From Mesostigma viride (taxonomy: Eukaryota; Streptophyta; Mesostigmatophyceae; Mesostigmatales; Mesostigmataceae), in the NCBI GenBank assembly GCA_009746045.1, contig RPFO01002129.1, forward strand, positions 1-51,247: a DNA stretch of 51,247 nt. Direction: 5' to 3'. The position numbers were made by a program, and so were the translations under genes. Positions 35,880-46,430 of this stretch are shown here, piece by piece. Within the stretch, counting starts at the first letter, position 1. Each line of letters begins with the position of its first letter. A model generated the notes under the pieces. That model was not told where the DNA came from and did not search any database. It was given only the letters and a program-made list of their open reading frames with translations.

Positions 35880-38800
35880 TTACTTGGCTCCAACAGCCAC
35901 TGGCTTCTTGCTCGTCTTGATGTCATGGATAGCTGCACAGAAGGTACACACAGGCAAGCCCAAGGAGGCGACACAGAGGACCCTGGCTAAAATTAGTGTG
36001 CAGCTTAGAGGCTTTGCCGCAACACATCAGCCATGAACAGCGTTCGTATCCAGCGATCAAAAAAGGTAGATAGGCACCCGCCCGTCCTAAGAAACATGAA
36101 AAACCGGTGGAACACAAGAGAAAGCGTGCACAACAATGAAACAAACACGTCCTGCCACCAGCTCACCCACACCCACGAATAGGTGTCTCAGTTAACAAAC
36201 CACGAGGCATTCCTAGCGAGTCGTCACACCGCACTTACCCTTGGCGTAGTCGGGAGAGTTGAACACGGCTGAGCCGGCGACGAGCGCGTTGGCACCCGCC
36301 TCGATCACCTTCCACGCGTTGTCGCCCTTGACACCGCCATCCACCTCAATCCACGGGTTGACGCCCTTGGCGTTGCACATGGCACGGATCTGGCGAATCT
36401 TCTCGACCTGGTGGGGGGTCGGTGTAGAGCACGCGCATCCCATGGGAAACGAGGGCAGAGAGACGCACACATGCACAATCATCAGCGGCTGTGGATTGCC
36501 GTGGGGTGGGGGAAGCCACTAGCCATCAACGATGCACTTCCCTAAATATGCGGGCCTGCCAAACCAAACAACGGCGGGAAATTGGGCGTGCCCCGCTGGC
36601 ACCCGACACTAGATAGCGGAGAGCGGTGAAGTGTGCGGCAACACTCGCGGCGTGCGGCGGCTCACCTGGGTCTCGATGAAGCCCTGGCCTCCAAAGCCCG
36701 GGTTGACGGACATGACGAGGATCAGGTCGACGACTGCACGCGCGCGACCAAGCCAGGGCGGCCAGCCCATGCAAGACACGAGTGGGCAGGTGGGGGACAT
36801 GGGGCACCAGCCGTGAGTCCGTGGACGCCATCATCAGATTACACGCAGCACTGCTGACTGGTGCCCTGGTAAGATGCATGGCAACAACGGTTTCACGACT
36901 TGGGCGAGGCCAAGGGTGGGGTGGGGTCCGGGCTAAAAGCACGGAGTGCATCCAAAACCATACGCTCTACCAGGGCAAGAGCGCTGTTTTCCAACAGCCT
37001 CCCTTTGTGAGGAAGCCAACAACAAAAGTATTCCTTCACGCCACCCAACCCGTCGAGCTGGTTGTCGGACAAATTACTCAAGAGGCAGGCACGCCACATG
37101 TGGCATGCCCCACTACGTGCCCTGAAGTAAACCCGGGCCACCCCAAGCCAGCACACCACCAACCCACACGCACGCCGGCTGCACTTGGGCACATTCTCGG
37201 TGGGGTGACACCACCCACACAAGCACTGGGGTAAACAGGAATGGCCCGATGGCCAACATTGCTCAACAGCGCTCGCCCGAGCTGCAAGGGCAAGGGCTGG
37301 TGGTGGGTGCCGCAAGGGGGCGCGCACACGTAGCTACGATGCATCCCCCCTGGTGTACAGCAGCTGAGACAGACCACACGGCAAACATAAACACGGCATA
37401 CCCGTACCGATACACCAGTGCGTGACCATGCGCCCCCTGTATGGGCAGCGAGATGGCAGCAGCCCGTGCCGCACGGCCACTCCACAACCCACACCAGGAT
37501 GGCGCCTATCAAGGAGACAACATGTCAAAGGAGACCACACCAGGATGGCGCCTGAGAGGCATACCCCCACGTTCAGGGGCCCCATGCCCACAACCATGGC
37601 CAGAACGCTGCCCCTCTGTCCTCCTAGCCCCGCTCGCATCCACAGGCGGACATACCCACAATGCCGTCCTATCCACAGCCCCCTTCTTCCCCTCTGCCCT
37701 TGCTGCCTGTTCCCACAAGTGGCGGGACCACCGCATTTGTGTGTGTCTGGTCACATACTGTCCAGGATGTACTCGATGTTGGCGATGGGGGTGGCCGGGT
37801 TGAGCACCACGCCTGCGAGGCAGCCCAGCTCCTTGATCTGAACGAGGTGGGGGTGAAGGGTGAAGTGGGGGGAACACGGACGGGACAGAGAAGCGAGGGT
37901 GTGAGGGGGGATCGAAGGGCGAGGGTGTGATGAGCTTGATGTGGCACCGGTGGGGAGACAAGGGGGTGCGGTGGGGGGGGTAAGCAGAGGGAGGAGATGA
38001 GATGGGGGTATGGATTAGAGATCAAGGGAGTGAGGTTGGGCGAGGGAGATGCAAGGGAGGGCAGAGACACAGCGCCGGGGGGGGCGGGGGGGGGGGAACA
38101 CAGCTAGGACGGCGCAGGCGCAGCATGGGGCTGGCGATGCACGTAGCCATGGGCGGGGCAGAAGGACAGGGGGCAGGGATGCGCCACGCACGTAGGTGCC
38201 AGGGACTGCAACGATGCAAATCCTGGCCGTGACCAGCGGTGGCGAACTGTAGGGATCATCATTAGGGATCAAGAAAAGCACGCCCTTAGCAAAGGGTAAA
38301 GCGCGCCCTTTGACAAGGGAGAAACAGGGACGCTACCCAGAGCAAACATCGGGAGAGCTGAGACGGGGCGCGTGAGGAGCCACCAACGAGTTGGGCCTGC
38401 ATGAAACACAAATCACCACAGGTGCGGGCATAGAAACCGCGTGGGCACAACAGCGGCCACACGTCCGTGAAACAAGGCAAGACGAAGTGCGACTGTCGCT
38501 GGGCTTCACCTGGCCAATGGTGCGGTGCAGGTGGATGGTGGAGGCGACCTCGGCGTGCACGCTGATGATGTCAGCGCCGGCCTTGACGAAGTCAGGGATG
38601 CGCAGCTCTGGCTCCACAATCATCTGGGGACGGCGACCATACACAGCACGACAACAGGCACGAGAGGAGGCACACATGAGGATGGCGGAGGAACGTGCGT
38701 CAACGTCTGCAATATGAACCAGCCTGTCGTCATTGTCTGGACGAAGTCGTCGCCCTACCACGGTAAACGGGTGCTAACGTAACGAGTGATTCGTGAACAG

Positions 38801-39479
38801 CTCGAAATGGGAGGCAAACGCATGCCACGAAGGTCGCCCATGCGGTGGGGACCTACCAAGTGGACATCCAGGGGCTTCTTGGTCACTGGGCGGAGAGCGT
38901 CGACGACAAGTGGGCCGATGGTGATGTTGGGGACGAAGCGCCCATCCATGACATCGACGTGGATCCAGTCGGCACCGGCCTTGTCGACGGCGGCCACCTG
39001 TACCACAGCAACACCGAGGGTAATTGCAAGTGGGCGATGCACATGTTGGAACATACACCGGCCATGCTCACAGAACACCAAAGCGGATTAATTGCTAACA
39101 AACAGGGCCGTTTCGGCGCATACGAAGCTAGAGTAGTACATGAGGCTTACCTGCTCGCCAAGCTTGGAGAAATTGGCGGACAGGATCGACGGGGACACGA
39201 TGATGTCCTTCTTGGACTGGGTAACGCGCTCCTTCCCCGCGTAGGTCTCCACACGTTGGGCCCTGCAATACAAAAAATAGGGCGGCACGAAAGGTCAATA
39301 ACGACCTCCGCAATTTCCTCCGAAGAAACACCCAAGACCCGCTCATAGCGTATACGAAAATAACCAACACCGCCGACGTACTTGCGGCTCACGGCGGCCT
39401 TGCTGCGGACCGAGACGGGCTTGCCGACAAAGCTAGAGCCGCACGCGAAAGAAACGGATGAGGCAGCGACGGCGGCCAT
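35880..39479 (-). CDS. RPE: Ribulose-phosphate 3-epimerase, chloroplast precursor
   Basis: Interconverts ribulose 5-phosphate and xylulose 5-phosphate in the Calvin cycle and the oxidative pentose phosphate pathway. Exons in coding order: 39382-39479, 39151-39262, 38857-38997, 38510-38623, 37759-37837, 36666-36733, 36239-36407 and 35880-35932. All introns are GT-AG (119, 153, 233, 672, 1025, 258 and 306 nt). The spliced product is 277 residues, close to plant plastid enzymes. Residues 1 to about 48 form an Ala/Ser/Val-rich, basic transit peptide. The TIM barrel starts at [12 protein letters not shown] (52-63). The metal and catalytic residues expected for the family are present: H83 and D85 in [10 protein letters not shown]116 in DVHLM, D227 in [17 protein letters not shown] and GSAVF complete the phosphate-binding region. 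The last exon, 53 nt, encodes [16 protein letters not shown] and the stop. No broken exon or missing key residue: this is an intact gene. Confidence 0.96.
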
Positions 39480-39560
39480 TTTAACTTTGATACAACACTA
39501 CGAAAAAGAGGGTAGAGCGTGCGGGAGGACAAGCGCGAGACCGGTGACCTTAGTTTATCC
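39480..39560 (-). promoter_or_regulatory. Probable 5' UTR / promoter side of the epimerase gene
   Basis: Sequence immediately upstream of the epimerase ATG. No TATA box is obvious. The ATG is preceded by AAAGTTAAA on the minus strand, an A-rich context favourable for eukaryotic initiation. Confidence 0.35.
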
Positions 39561-40830
39561 ACATCGGCAGTGATCGGTCAGGCACGCCCGCACCCCACCA
39601 GGCCACCACGAGTCCACGACCGCGAGGCCTCAAGCGCATGATTCCATGCGCCGCGCCCGGTCGTGAAAGGGCAAGCCGTACGACCGAGTCGTACGGGCCC
39701 CACAGTATAGGCCCACAGCCAGGACAATACTGCTTTTCCGTCTTAGTTGACAGGGCGTGCGGGATTTATGACCACCGGTTTTACTACGGACAAAGTGGCT
39801 CTAAAGAAAGGTAGTGGCTCAAGTTTGTTGCACAATAATGGGTGCAGATCTCGCCAGCTGTCCCCTTCGACCTAACCTCTCTGGTTGCTGCTCGGCCACG
39901 ACAGCTGTTCGGGATTAGGGGTTGCACTGCTGAGCCATAATTATTTTCTCATATTGTGCATCTAATCATCGTAGTCCGGTGAACAGTCCATAGTATTTCG
40001 GCGAACAGTCCATAAACGCATTGAACTCTCTTTCATGCTTAGTATCGCACGTTTAGGTTCTCAAAATTCTGTCATAGAAGGATTATTCTCATTCGTTAAG
40101 CTCATGAGTGAAGTTCATCCGAGCACTTTTCTGCCACTGGACAGGCAGGAGAAGCGGGCAAAACTCGACGATACCGAAATGGCCTATCCTGCTTTATGCG
40201 AAGTCCATGGTACTACGCTTTTTCCACCGGCGGGACGGGGCTCCGGACCGCGATCTTAGTGGAAGTGTACGAGACGCTAATTATGATGATGTATCATGCT
40301 TTAGGACGCTAATGCACGAGCCTCGTGTGTTGGAGCCAAGGTGCAAAACGCGATCATGAAGTTTGTAATGCCATTGTGACCTAGACTCGAAGTGCTCCAT
40401 GAACCCAGGGTTGCATCGGTCCTAGTTTTTCATAGCGATCAGCGAGCTGCGAACTCGGGTGTACAGCGAACTCGGGTGTACGCGCAGTCGCATTCTCGTC
40501 CACGCAAGTGGTGCGGTATACAGCGCATAAAGTGCCATATACAGCGCGTGATAAGGGTTTACCTGCCAAATAGAAGTCCTTTTTTGCCTTGAAGTACTGA
40601 AACTCCGTTGCCACCAATTTTGGTTAAGCTATATAACTTGTGATAGCTCATCGATATACAGTTGGTTGTCCCTTTGCCGGTTTGATACCGCAGTAGCATG
40701 TTTTCGTAACTGTGTGCATGCCTCGTTAACACGACGTTGTGCTGTACTGGAAGCAACGCTAGATCCATGGATGCCTCAACAACATTCATTGTTCAAACTA
40801 GCATTAGCAAACACACTTGCTGCTCAGCCT
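39561..40830. other. Interval upstream of the epimerase gene, no gene recognised
   Basis: Only short open frames without known motifs. Two small direct duplications are visible: GAACAGTCCATA near 39982 and 40003, and GAACTCGGGTGTAC near 40451 and 40469. It probably includes regulatory DNA for the epimerase and old repeat debris. Confidence 0.4.
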
Positions 40831-40900
40831 AAATTAATTAATTAATTAATTAATTAATTAAAGTCGTGCTCCCAACCGAGTCACGGAGCATTAACCCCAT

Positions 40901-41091
40901 TGGATGGATGGATGGATGGATGGATGGATGGACGGACGGACGGACGGACGGACGGACGGACGGACGGACGGACGGACGGACGGACGGACGGACGGACGGA
41001 CGGACGGACGGACGGACGGACGGACGGACGGACGGACGGACGGACGGACGGACGGACGGACGGACGGACGGACGGATGGATGGATGGATGG
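40901..41091 (+). repeat. (GGAT)n(GGAC)n(GGAT)n microsatellite
   Basis: About 190 bp of tetranucleotide repeat, a GGAC core flanked by GGAT on both sides. It sits where related elements have only a few CCAT/CATC units, so it looks like an expansion within a retroelement 3' UTR. All frames are open; they are not genes. Confidence 0.95.
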
Positions 41092-41107
41092 GTACACGCA
41101 ATCCTAC

Positions 41108-41452
41108 CGGTCTAAGCTATCTACAAAAAGCACCTCCCCGAGGGGTATGCTCCTGTTTTCTCCCCACGCGCCCCGCGGCCCGTTGCTAGCCAGGGTAGAA
41201 GTCCGCAGGTGGAGGTTATTGGTCCTGAGGATAGCCGCTACACTACCGCCTCGTCTGCCATTACAGTAGAGGACAGCTCGGATGAGGATTACATCCCCAT
41301 CTAGTGCTTAACGGTTGGGGGATGATGCGGACGATATTTGTTTAAACTTTTGTGTAATTATTTTTCTCTAGTGAGATTAGCATAGTACTCCGTGGCATGC
41401 CTTTGCGCATGACACGCAAGTACTTACTTACTTACTTACTTACTTACAAAAA
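41108..41452 (+). mobile_element. 5'-truncated retroelement (family C) nested in family B, with TSD
   Basis: Flanked by the 9-bp direct repeat CAATCCTAC (41099-41107 and 41453-41461). Removing it restores a continuous family B sequence similar to that at 41757-41780. It carries a C-terminal coding remnant from about 41129 to the stop at 41301-41303 that ends in an acidic tail (VEDSSDEDYIPI). A 3' UTR follows, with a (TACT)n tail at about 41420-41446. No catalytic domain remains. Confidence 0.75.
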
Positions 41453-41545
41453 CAATCCTACTCTATATCTATGGTGCCCGCGACCCTAGGGGTCTTGTCT
41501 AGCATGCCTCCCGCGTTTGCAAACACGCTGCTTCCCCACTGTAAC

Positions 41546-41752
41546 TACAACTGCCTGGGGTGAGAACCCAGCCGATGCTGCATGTGCTGGTTGGAGCCGA
41601 TGCTGCTTGTGCCATTAGCAATCCCGCGCACACACGAAATGTATAAAGCTACGTATTGCTTCCAGATTTCTGGCTTGCAGCAGATTTCTGGCCGGTTGTC
41701 TCTTTGATATTGCTGGTAAGTCGACATATAGAACATGTGCATGGCCGCTTGC
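41546..41752. other. Retroelement debris, no gene
   Basis: Includes a short direct duplication (GGAGCCGATGCTGC / CAGCCGATGCTGCATG, about 41569-41605). Probably older element sequence into which 41753-41812 inserted. Confidence 0.35.
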
Positions 41753-41812
41753 GTGTAGGATTGCGTGTACCCATCCATCTCCAACGGAGCACACTTATAA
41801 TTAAAATTTTAA
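41753..41812 (+). mobile_element. Very short (60 bp) retroelement 3' end insertion
   Basis: Contains GTAGGATTGCGTGTACCC, CATCCATC, the CTCCAACGGAG hairpin core and a TAATTAAAATTTTA tail. It is flanked by near-identical GCATGGCCG (left, about 41742) and GCACGGCCG (right, about 41814). It looks like an extreme 5' truncation. Confidence 0.5.
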
Positions 41813-41899
41813 TGCACGGCCGAAATGTACATGGCATTTCCAGGTCGGACTGGAGTCAGTACGCCATTAACTAGTTAGTACGCCATTAAGTAGTAGTAG

Positions 41900-42530
41900 G
41901 CGTGGACCCTCCCACCCAAACTGGCAGCTAGGCTAGACGGCACGGTTTACAGGATGCTCCGACAGGTCCGTAGGTTTTTCCGAGCGTCCGTCATCAGAGT
42001 CTTTGTATCATGGCATGCCTCGTGTTTCGGACGAGATTAGGCAGCGTAGGATAGGATTTGTAGGACACCTTGCCCGCACCAGCCAGGTCGACACCACCCT
42101 TGGTCTGGCCGGCCCCCAGCGGCTTGGCCAGCCAGGGCGGCACATTCTGACCTGGCCTGGCCCCGAGGACATTCCCAAAAGGGTAGGGAAACCTGTCACG
42201 AACTACATCCAGATGTTGCTGGACGACCTAGTGGTCCCAGCCCAGTTTGAGCACCGCATCCACTCTCTCTCCCGTCTTTGGACTGCCATGCAGGACAAGA
42301 CGCGGTGGAAGAAGATCAATTGTCAAGGCGCACACGCCCGACCCTGTGGGCAAGCCACCTCCCCCCAAGCGGCGGAGGCATTTCGATGAGTAGTGTAGTT
42401 AGGATTTTCTAGATAGCTTAGAGTTAGGATAGTTCTCGATCACGCGGCTCCCTCCACCCCATCCATCATGGAATATGTGCTACATGACCTCCCCACGGAG
42501 GCATGTTATAATTTAATTTTAATTTTTTTA
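41900..42530 (+). mobile_element. 5'-truncated non-LTR retrotransposon family A, copy 2, with TSD
   Basis: Flanked by the direct repeat TTAAGTAGTAGTAG (left ending 41899, right from about 42528). It encodes the C-terminal end of a LINE reverse transcriptase polyprotein: WTLPPKLAARLDGTVYRMLR, then after a frame change ESLYHGMPRVSDEIRQRRI and GFVGHLARTSQ. This matches the usual C-terminal order W-T-L, RLDG, MLR, LY-PRVSD-IR-RR, GH-AR of RTE/Jockey-type elements. A further frame disruption lies at about 42318 (KKINCQGAH instead of KKIVKAH). Remnant, not functional. Confidence 0.82.
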
Positions 42531-42587
42531 AGTAGTAGTAGTAGATCTTTGTTGTGCATTTGTAAGACAACGTACTAATATTAGTTA

Positions 42588-43440
42588 ATTAATTAATTAG
42601 GAACATAACTCCGTTGGGAGTATATGTAGCACATAGCCCTGAGTCAGAGTCTTTGTATCATGGCATGCCTCGTGTTTCGGACGAGATTAGGCAGCGTAGG
42701 ATAGCATTTGTAGGACACCTTGCCCGCACTAGCCAGGTCGACACCACCCTTGGTCTGGCCGGCCCCCAGCGGCTTGGCCAGCCAGGGCGGCATATTCTGA
42801 CCTGGCCTGGCCCCGCGGACATTCCCAAAAGGGTAGGGAAACCTGTCACCAACTACGTTCAGATGTTGCTGGACGACCTAGTGGTCCCAGCCCAGTTTGA
42901 GCACCGCATACACTCTCTCTCCCGTCTTTGGACTGTCATGCAGGACAAGACGCGGTGGAAGAAGATTGTCAAGGCGCACACGCCCGACCCTGTGGGCAAG
43001 CCACCTCCCCCCAAGCGGAGGAGGCGTTTTGATGAGTAGTGTAGTTAGGATTTTCTAGATAGCCTAGCGTTAGTATAGTTCGACCACGCGGCTTCCTCCA
43101 CCCCATCCATCATGGAATATGTGCTACATGACCTCCCCACGGAGGCATGTTATAATTTAATTTAATTTAATTTAATAGCCCTGAGAAGGGCCATATGGCT
43201 TTTAATACACTCTTAGCTACCTCCTGCAGGTGGGGGAATGTAAACTGCCACCTGTACTCTGGGTGCACAAAGTGCATGCACCTGCCCACCGCGGGCCGCT
43301 GTATTCAGGCACGTACGTAGCCTAGTACGTAGGGGCACCGACAGAGGGGGGAAGATCAGCATGGCTATACAGAAACTAGGGCATGGCGTCTCAGCAGAGA
43401 GTACTAGCTCTCTGCGTGGGCACAACATAACTAAATAAAT
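42588..43440 (-). mobile_element. Family E element, minus strand, split by a nested insertion
   Basis: Read on the minus strand, 43440-43175 and 42643-42588 together match the 3' half of the element at 49444-49985. Shared blocks include TGTTGTGCCCA.GCAG, TGTATAGCCATG.TGATC and TTTACATTCCC. The shared end is CAGGGCTATGTGCTACATA, the CTCCCAACGGAG hairpin and an AATTAATTAA tail. The family A copy at 42644-43174 interrupts it. Confidence 0.75.
42644..43174 (+). mobile_element. Non-LTR retrotransposon family A, copy 3, nested, 11-bp TSD
   Basis: A 531-bp insertion flanked by ATAGCCCTGAG at 42633-42643 and 43175-43185. It encodes an uninterrupted C-terminal fragment (LYHGMPRVSDEIRQRRI ... KPPPPKRRRRFDE, stop 43037-43039) without the frame break seen in copy 2. 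The 3' UTR contains CCATCCATCATGG, the CTCCCCACGGAG hairpin and an AATTTAATTTAATTT tail. Confidence 0.88.
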
Positions 43441-43496
43441 AAAGCTAGGCATCATCTGGTGTGATGTAATTTTCCGAAGCTATTACGCAATATACG

Positions 43497-44795
43497 ATGA
43501 GCAAACGCCTCTCGACGCAACGCAGCCTGGCGGCTGCGCTCGGCAATGATAATACGTCTGCAGCTTCGGCTGCAGCTTCGCCCACCGGCCCAGATGGCAA
43601 CGGTGACACTAGTCGTGCACTGGTGCTCGCCCAGCCTCCCGGGCTTGCCTCGCCCTCTGCCTCGCCTGACCCCAAGCGCAGTCGCTCTGCCGAGCCGCCC
43701 TGGGAAGAGCGCTCCTTTGACGCCAACGTCCCCAGCTACTGGTTCCAAGGCCCAGGAGGCTTCATGGACGACGTGTTTTCCGGCAATCACGCCTCGCTTA
43801 GATAACCCTGTGCGTGTACCTCACGTCCCACAACCGCGGCCGCTGGCCTGGTAATGGCCAGCTTGTCGACCCCGCCGAGGCTCTCCCAATCCTTCACCGC
43901 ATGAGTCGCCCCAACCTTCAACGCTTCGCCCTCTGCTCCCTTGTTGGACGCTCCGAAACCGCGATCTGGGCTTCCCCCCCGCCCCCCTCCACCTTCCCCA
44001 CCGAATCCACCATCCGCACCCTCCTCAAGGAAGCTTTCGAGCAGCACGTGACCCCTCTTGCCGCAGATGTGGCGGCAATTGGAGGCACGCTGGCTGCTGA
44101 GCTTCCCACCATCCCCACCGCCACCGCCACCTCCTCGCCTCCACCCCCCCCCCCCTCCGCCTCCACCGACTCCATCACCGCCCAGCTCCGCGACATCGAC
44201 CAGCGCCTCAAGGATAATGCAATCGCTATCGAGGTTTTGCAGAACACAGCAGGCCTCACCGCCCAGGCAGTGAAGGACATTGCCGCCAAGCCCGCCCCGG
44301 CTGGCCTGGCCGGCGATGCTCCCCCCATCACGACCTGGGCGGACATGCTTAAGCAACATACCACCTCTGGACACCACCTCCGCCGTCGCAGCCCAGCTCC
44401 AGCGGCAGACGCTTGACCTCCGCGAGGAGGCCGAGCTCGCCAAGCGCAGCCTCAACGTCATTGTCAAGAATCTCAAGATGGAGGAAGGTGAGAATTCCGA
44501 GAAGCTTGCGCGTGCTTTTGAGAGAGAAATCCTTGATCGCATGGGCCTTACTGGTGAGATCGAGCTGGCCGCCCACCGCCTTCCCCGCGCGCGGGGTAAG
44601 GCCGGGCCGCCCCCGCTCCTTCTCACCTTTAAGACCCCGGCGGACAAGATTTCTTTTCTCAGACGCCGCAAGCGGCTCGAGAAGACTCTCTTCACCCTTG
44701 ACGACGACTTGACCCTGGCACAGCAACAACGACGACGGGAGCTATGGCCGACCTACCACCAGCTCCGGCAGACCACGGCGGGCCAGCCGGTGTAC
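43497..44795 (+). pseudogene. LINE ORF1-like gene, frameshifted and 3'-truncated
   Basis: Three consecutive reading frames make one protein. 43497-43805 is Ala/Pro/Ser-rich, with VPSYWFQGPGGFMDDVF. About 43805-44370 contains LTSHNRGRWPGNGQLVDPAE, a Pro-rich linker and a predicted helical/coiled segment (ITAQLRDIDQRLKDNAIAIE). About 44370-44795 contains RSLNVIVKNLKMEEGE ... RMGLTGEIELAAHRLPRARG ... LLLTFKTPADKISFLRRRKR and LDDDLTLAQQQRRRELWPTY. The last part has the layout of the RRM-like nucleic-acid-binding domain of L1-type ORF1 proteins. Frame changes near 43800 and 44370 inactivate it. Homology with the other two copies ends at GTGTAC (44795), losing the final ~38 codons. Assignment to ORF1 is by pattern, not by search. 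Confidence 0.7.
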
Positions 44796-44854
44796 ACATC
44801 ATTCCAAAAAGCCATTTTTCCACCCTGAAAATTATTCTAGGATAGGCTAATGAT

Positions 44855-45840
44855 TAGTTTGGCCTCAAATTTGGCACCAAGGTGCCTAATCAGATATCTT
44901 ATGGTGGCATGTGGTCAAATAATTTTTTGGGAGTCGGCAGCATGGTAACATGGTGACATTTGCTAGCATAAAAATACCGAATTTTCAGCACTTTCTGGCA
45001 TGTATGCGGATATAATGACATCAAATGAACTCAGTTGGGCCTGGAACTTTGCACATGTTATAAACACATCCCATGCAGCATGCCCACAAAGTTTCAGGCT
45101 GGTTGGATCACAAAATGGTGACAGATGCTAGCATAAATACCCCAAAATGCAGTTTTTCAGGGTTTTCCAAGGGTTTCATCACACATATGCATATATAATG
45201 ACACCAAATGAACTCAGTTGGGCGTGGAACTTTGCATATGTTCTAAACACATCCCATGCAGCATGCCCACAAAGTTTCAGGCTGGTTGGATGACAAATTG
45301 GTGACAGATGCTAGCATAAACACCACAAAAATGCAGTTTTTCAGGGTTTTCCAAGGGTTTCATCACACATTTGCATATATAATGACATCAAATGAACTCA
45401 GTTGGACCTGGGACTTGGCACATGTTCGAAACACATCCCATGCAGCCTGCCCACAAAGCTTCAGGCTGGTTGGATGACAAACTGGTGACAAATGCTAGCA
45501 TAAATACCACAAAAATGCAGTTTTTCATGGTTTTTCAAGGGTTTCATCACACATGTGCATATATAATGACATCAAATGAACTCAGTTGGACCTGGAACTT
45601 GGCACATGTTCGAAACACATCCCATGCAGCCTGCCCACAAAGCTTCAGGCTGGTTGGATAACAAATTGGTGACAGATGCTAGCATAAATACCACAGAAAA
45701 AGCAGCTTTCTATTGTTCTTCCAAGGGTTTCATGGCAATCATTCCACCTTGGTGTACAGAAGGTTCCAAACAACACATCATTACATTATGCATCATATTT
45801 ACAATGCAGGAAGGCATACTTGGGGGCACATGCCTATAGT
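44855..45840 (+). repeat. 184-bp tandem repeat
   Basis: About five diverged-to-similar copies. CCCATGCAGC occurs at 45070, 45253, 45437 and 45621 (spacing 183, 184, 184). Shared blocks include CAGGCTGGTTGGAT, GACA.ATGCTAGCATAAA, CAAGGGTTTCATCACACAT and ATGACATCAAATGAACTCAG. The first copy is the most diverged and the last is partial. Small open frames repeat with the unit and are not genes. Confidence 0.93.
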
Positions 45841-45879
45841 ACAATGCATTAATAACACAGCTCTAGCCAGCTAGCTAGC

Positions 45880-46150
45880 TATATAGTGGCTAATGCCACA
45901 CCCGGGGGCACGTTCTCACGGCCCTGCTGCATCCTTTTCCTTTTCTTCTTCTCTGCATCTGACAGGGGCCTGCCCCCCATCTTCTCATCCACCAGCCTGG
46001 TGAGCACCCTGACGTTGGTGACTTGCGTCAGCTACCCTACCCCCATGGCACGCTTGGCCTTACGCTTGGTGAAGGTGGAGGGGTGGGTGCGACAGTTGGT
46101 CTGGGTTTTCATCACCCCCTTCCTCCAGTGCATGCGTGTGCTCCAACGCC
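45880..46150 (-). pseudogene. Possible coding remnant of unknown protein
   Basis: One minus-strand frame reads [19 protein letters not shown], an in-frame TAG near 46032, then [20 protein letters not shown] and [20 protein letters not shown], ending at a TAG near 45885. The charged, non-repetitive composition contrasts with the surrounding satellites and suggests real coding ancestry (an exon or a mobile-element C-terminus). I do not recognise the family. The internal stop means a pseudogene or an unrecognised splice site. Confidence 0.35.
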
Positions 46151-46159
46151 TAAGCAGAG

Positions 46160-46424
<265 letters not shown>

Positions 46425-46430
46425 TCATAC

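Larger units (their letters stand above)
40832..41545 (-). mobile_element. Non-LTR retrotransposon family B, minus-strand copy with expanded microsatellite
   Basis: Read on the minus strand it matches 35374-35627: GGGGAAGC ... GCGGGAGGCATGC and CCCCTAGGGT (41545-41480), then CCATCC repeats, then the GTTAATGCTCCGTGACTC hairpin and a TTAATTAA tail (40861-40832). It is interrupted by the element at 41108-41452. The internal CCATCC tract has grown into the large tetranucleotide array at 40901-41091. Confidence 0.65.

Noticed and set aside
36782-38070. Several frames of 80-150 codons on both strands within 36782-38070.
   Set aside because: They fall in introns of the epimerase gene or overlap its exons out of frame, and none shows domain similarity.
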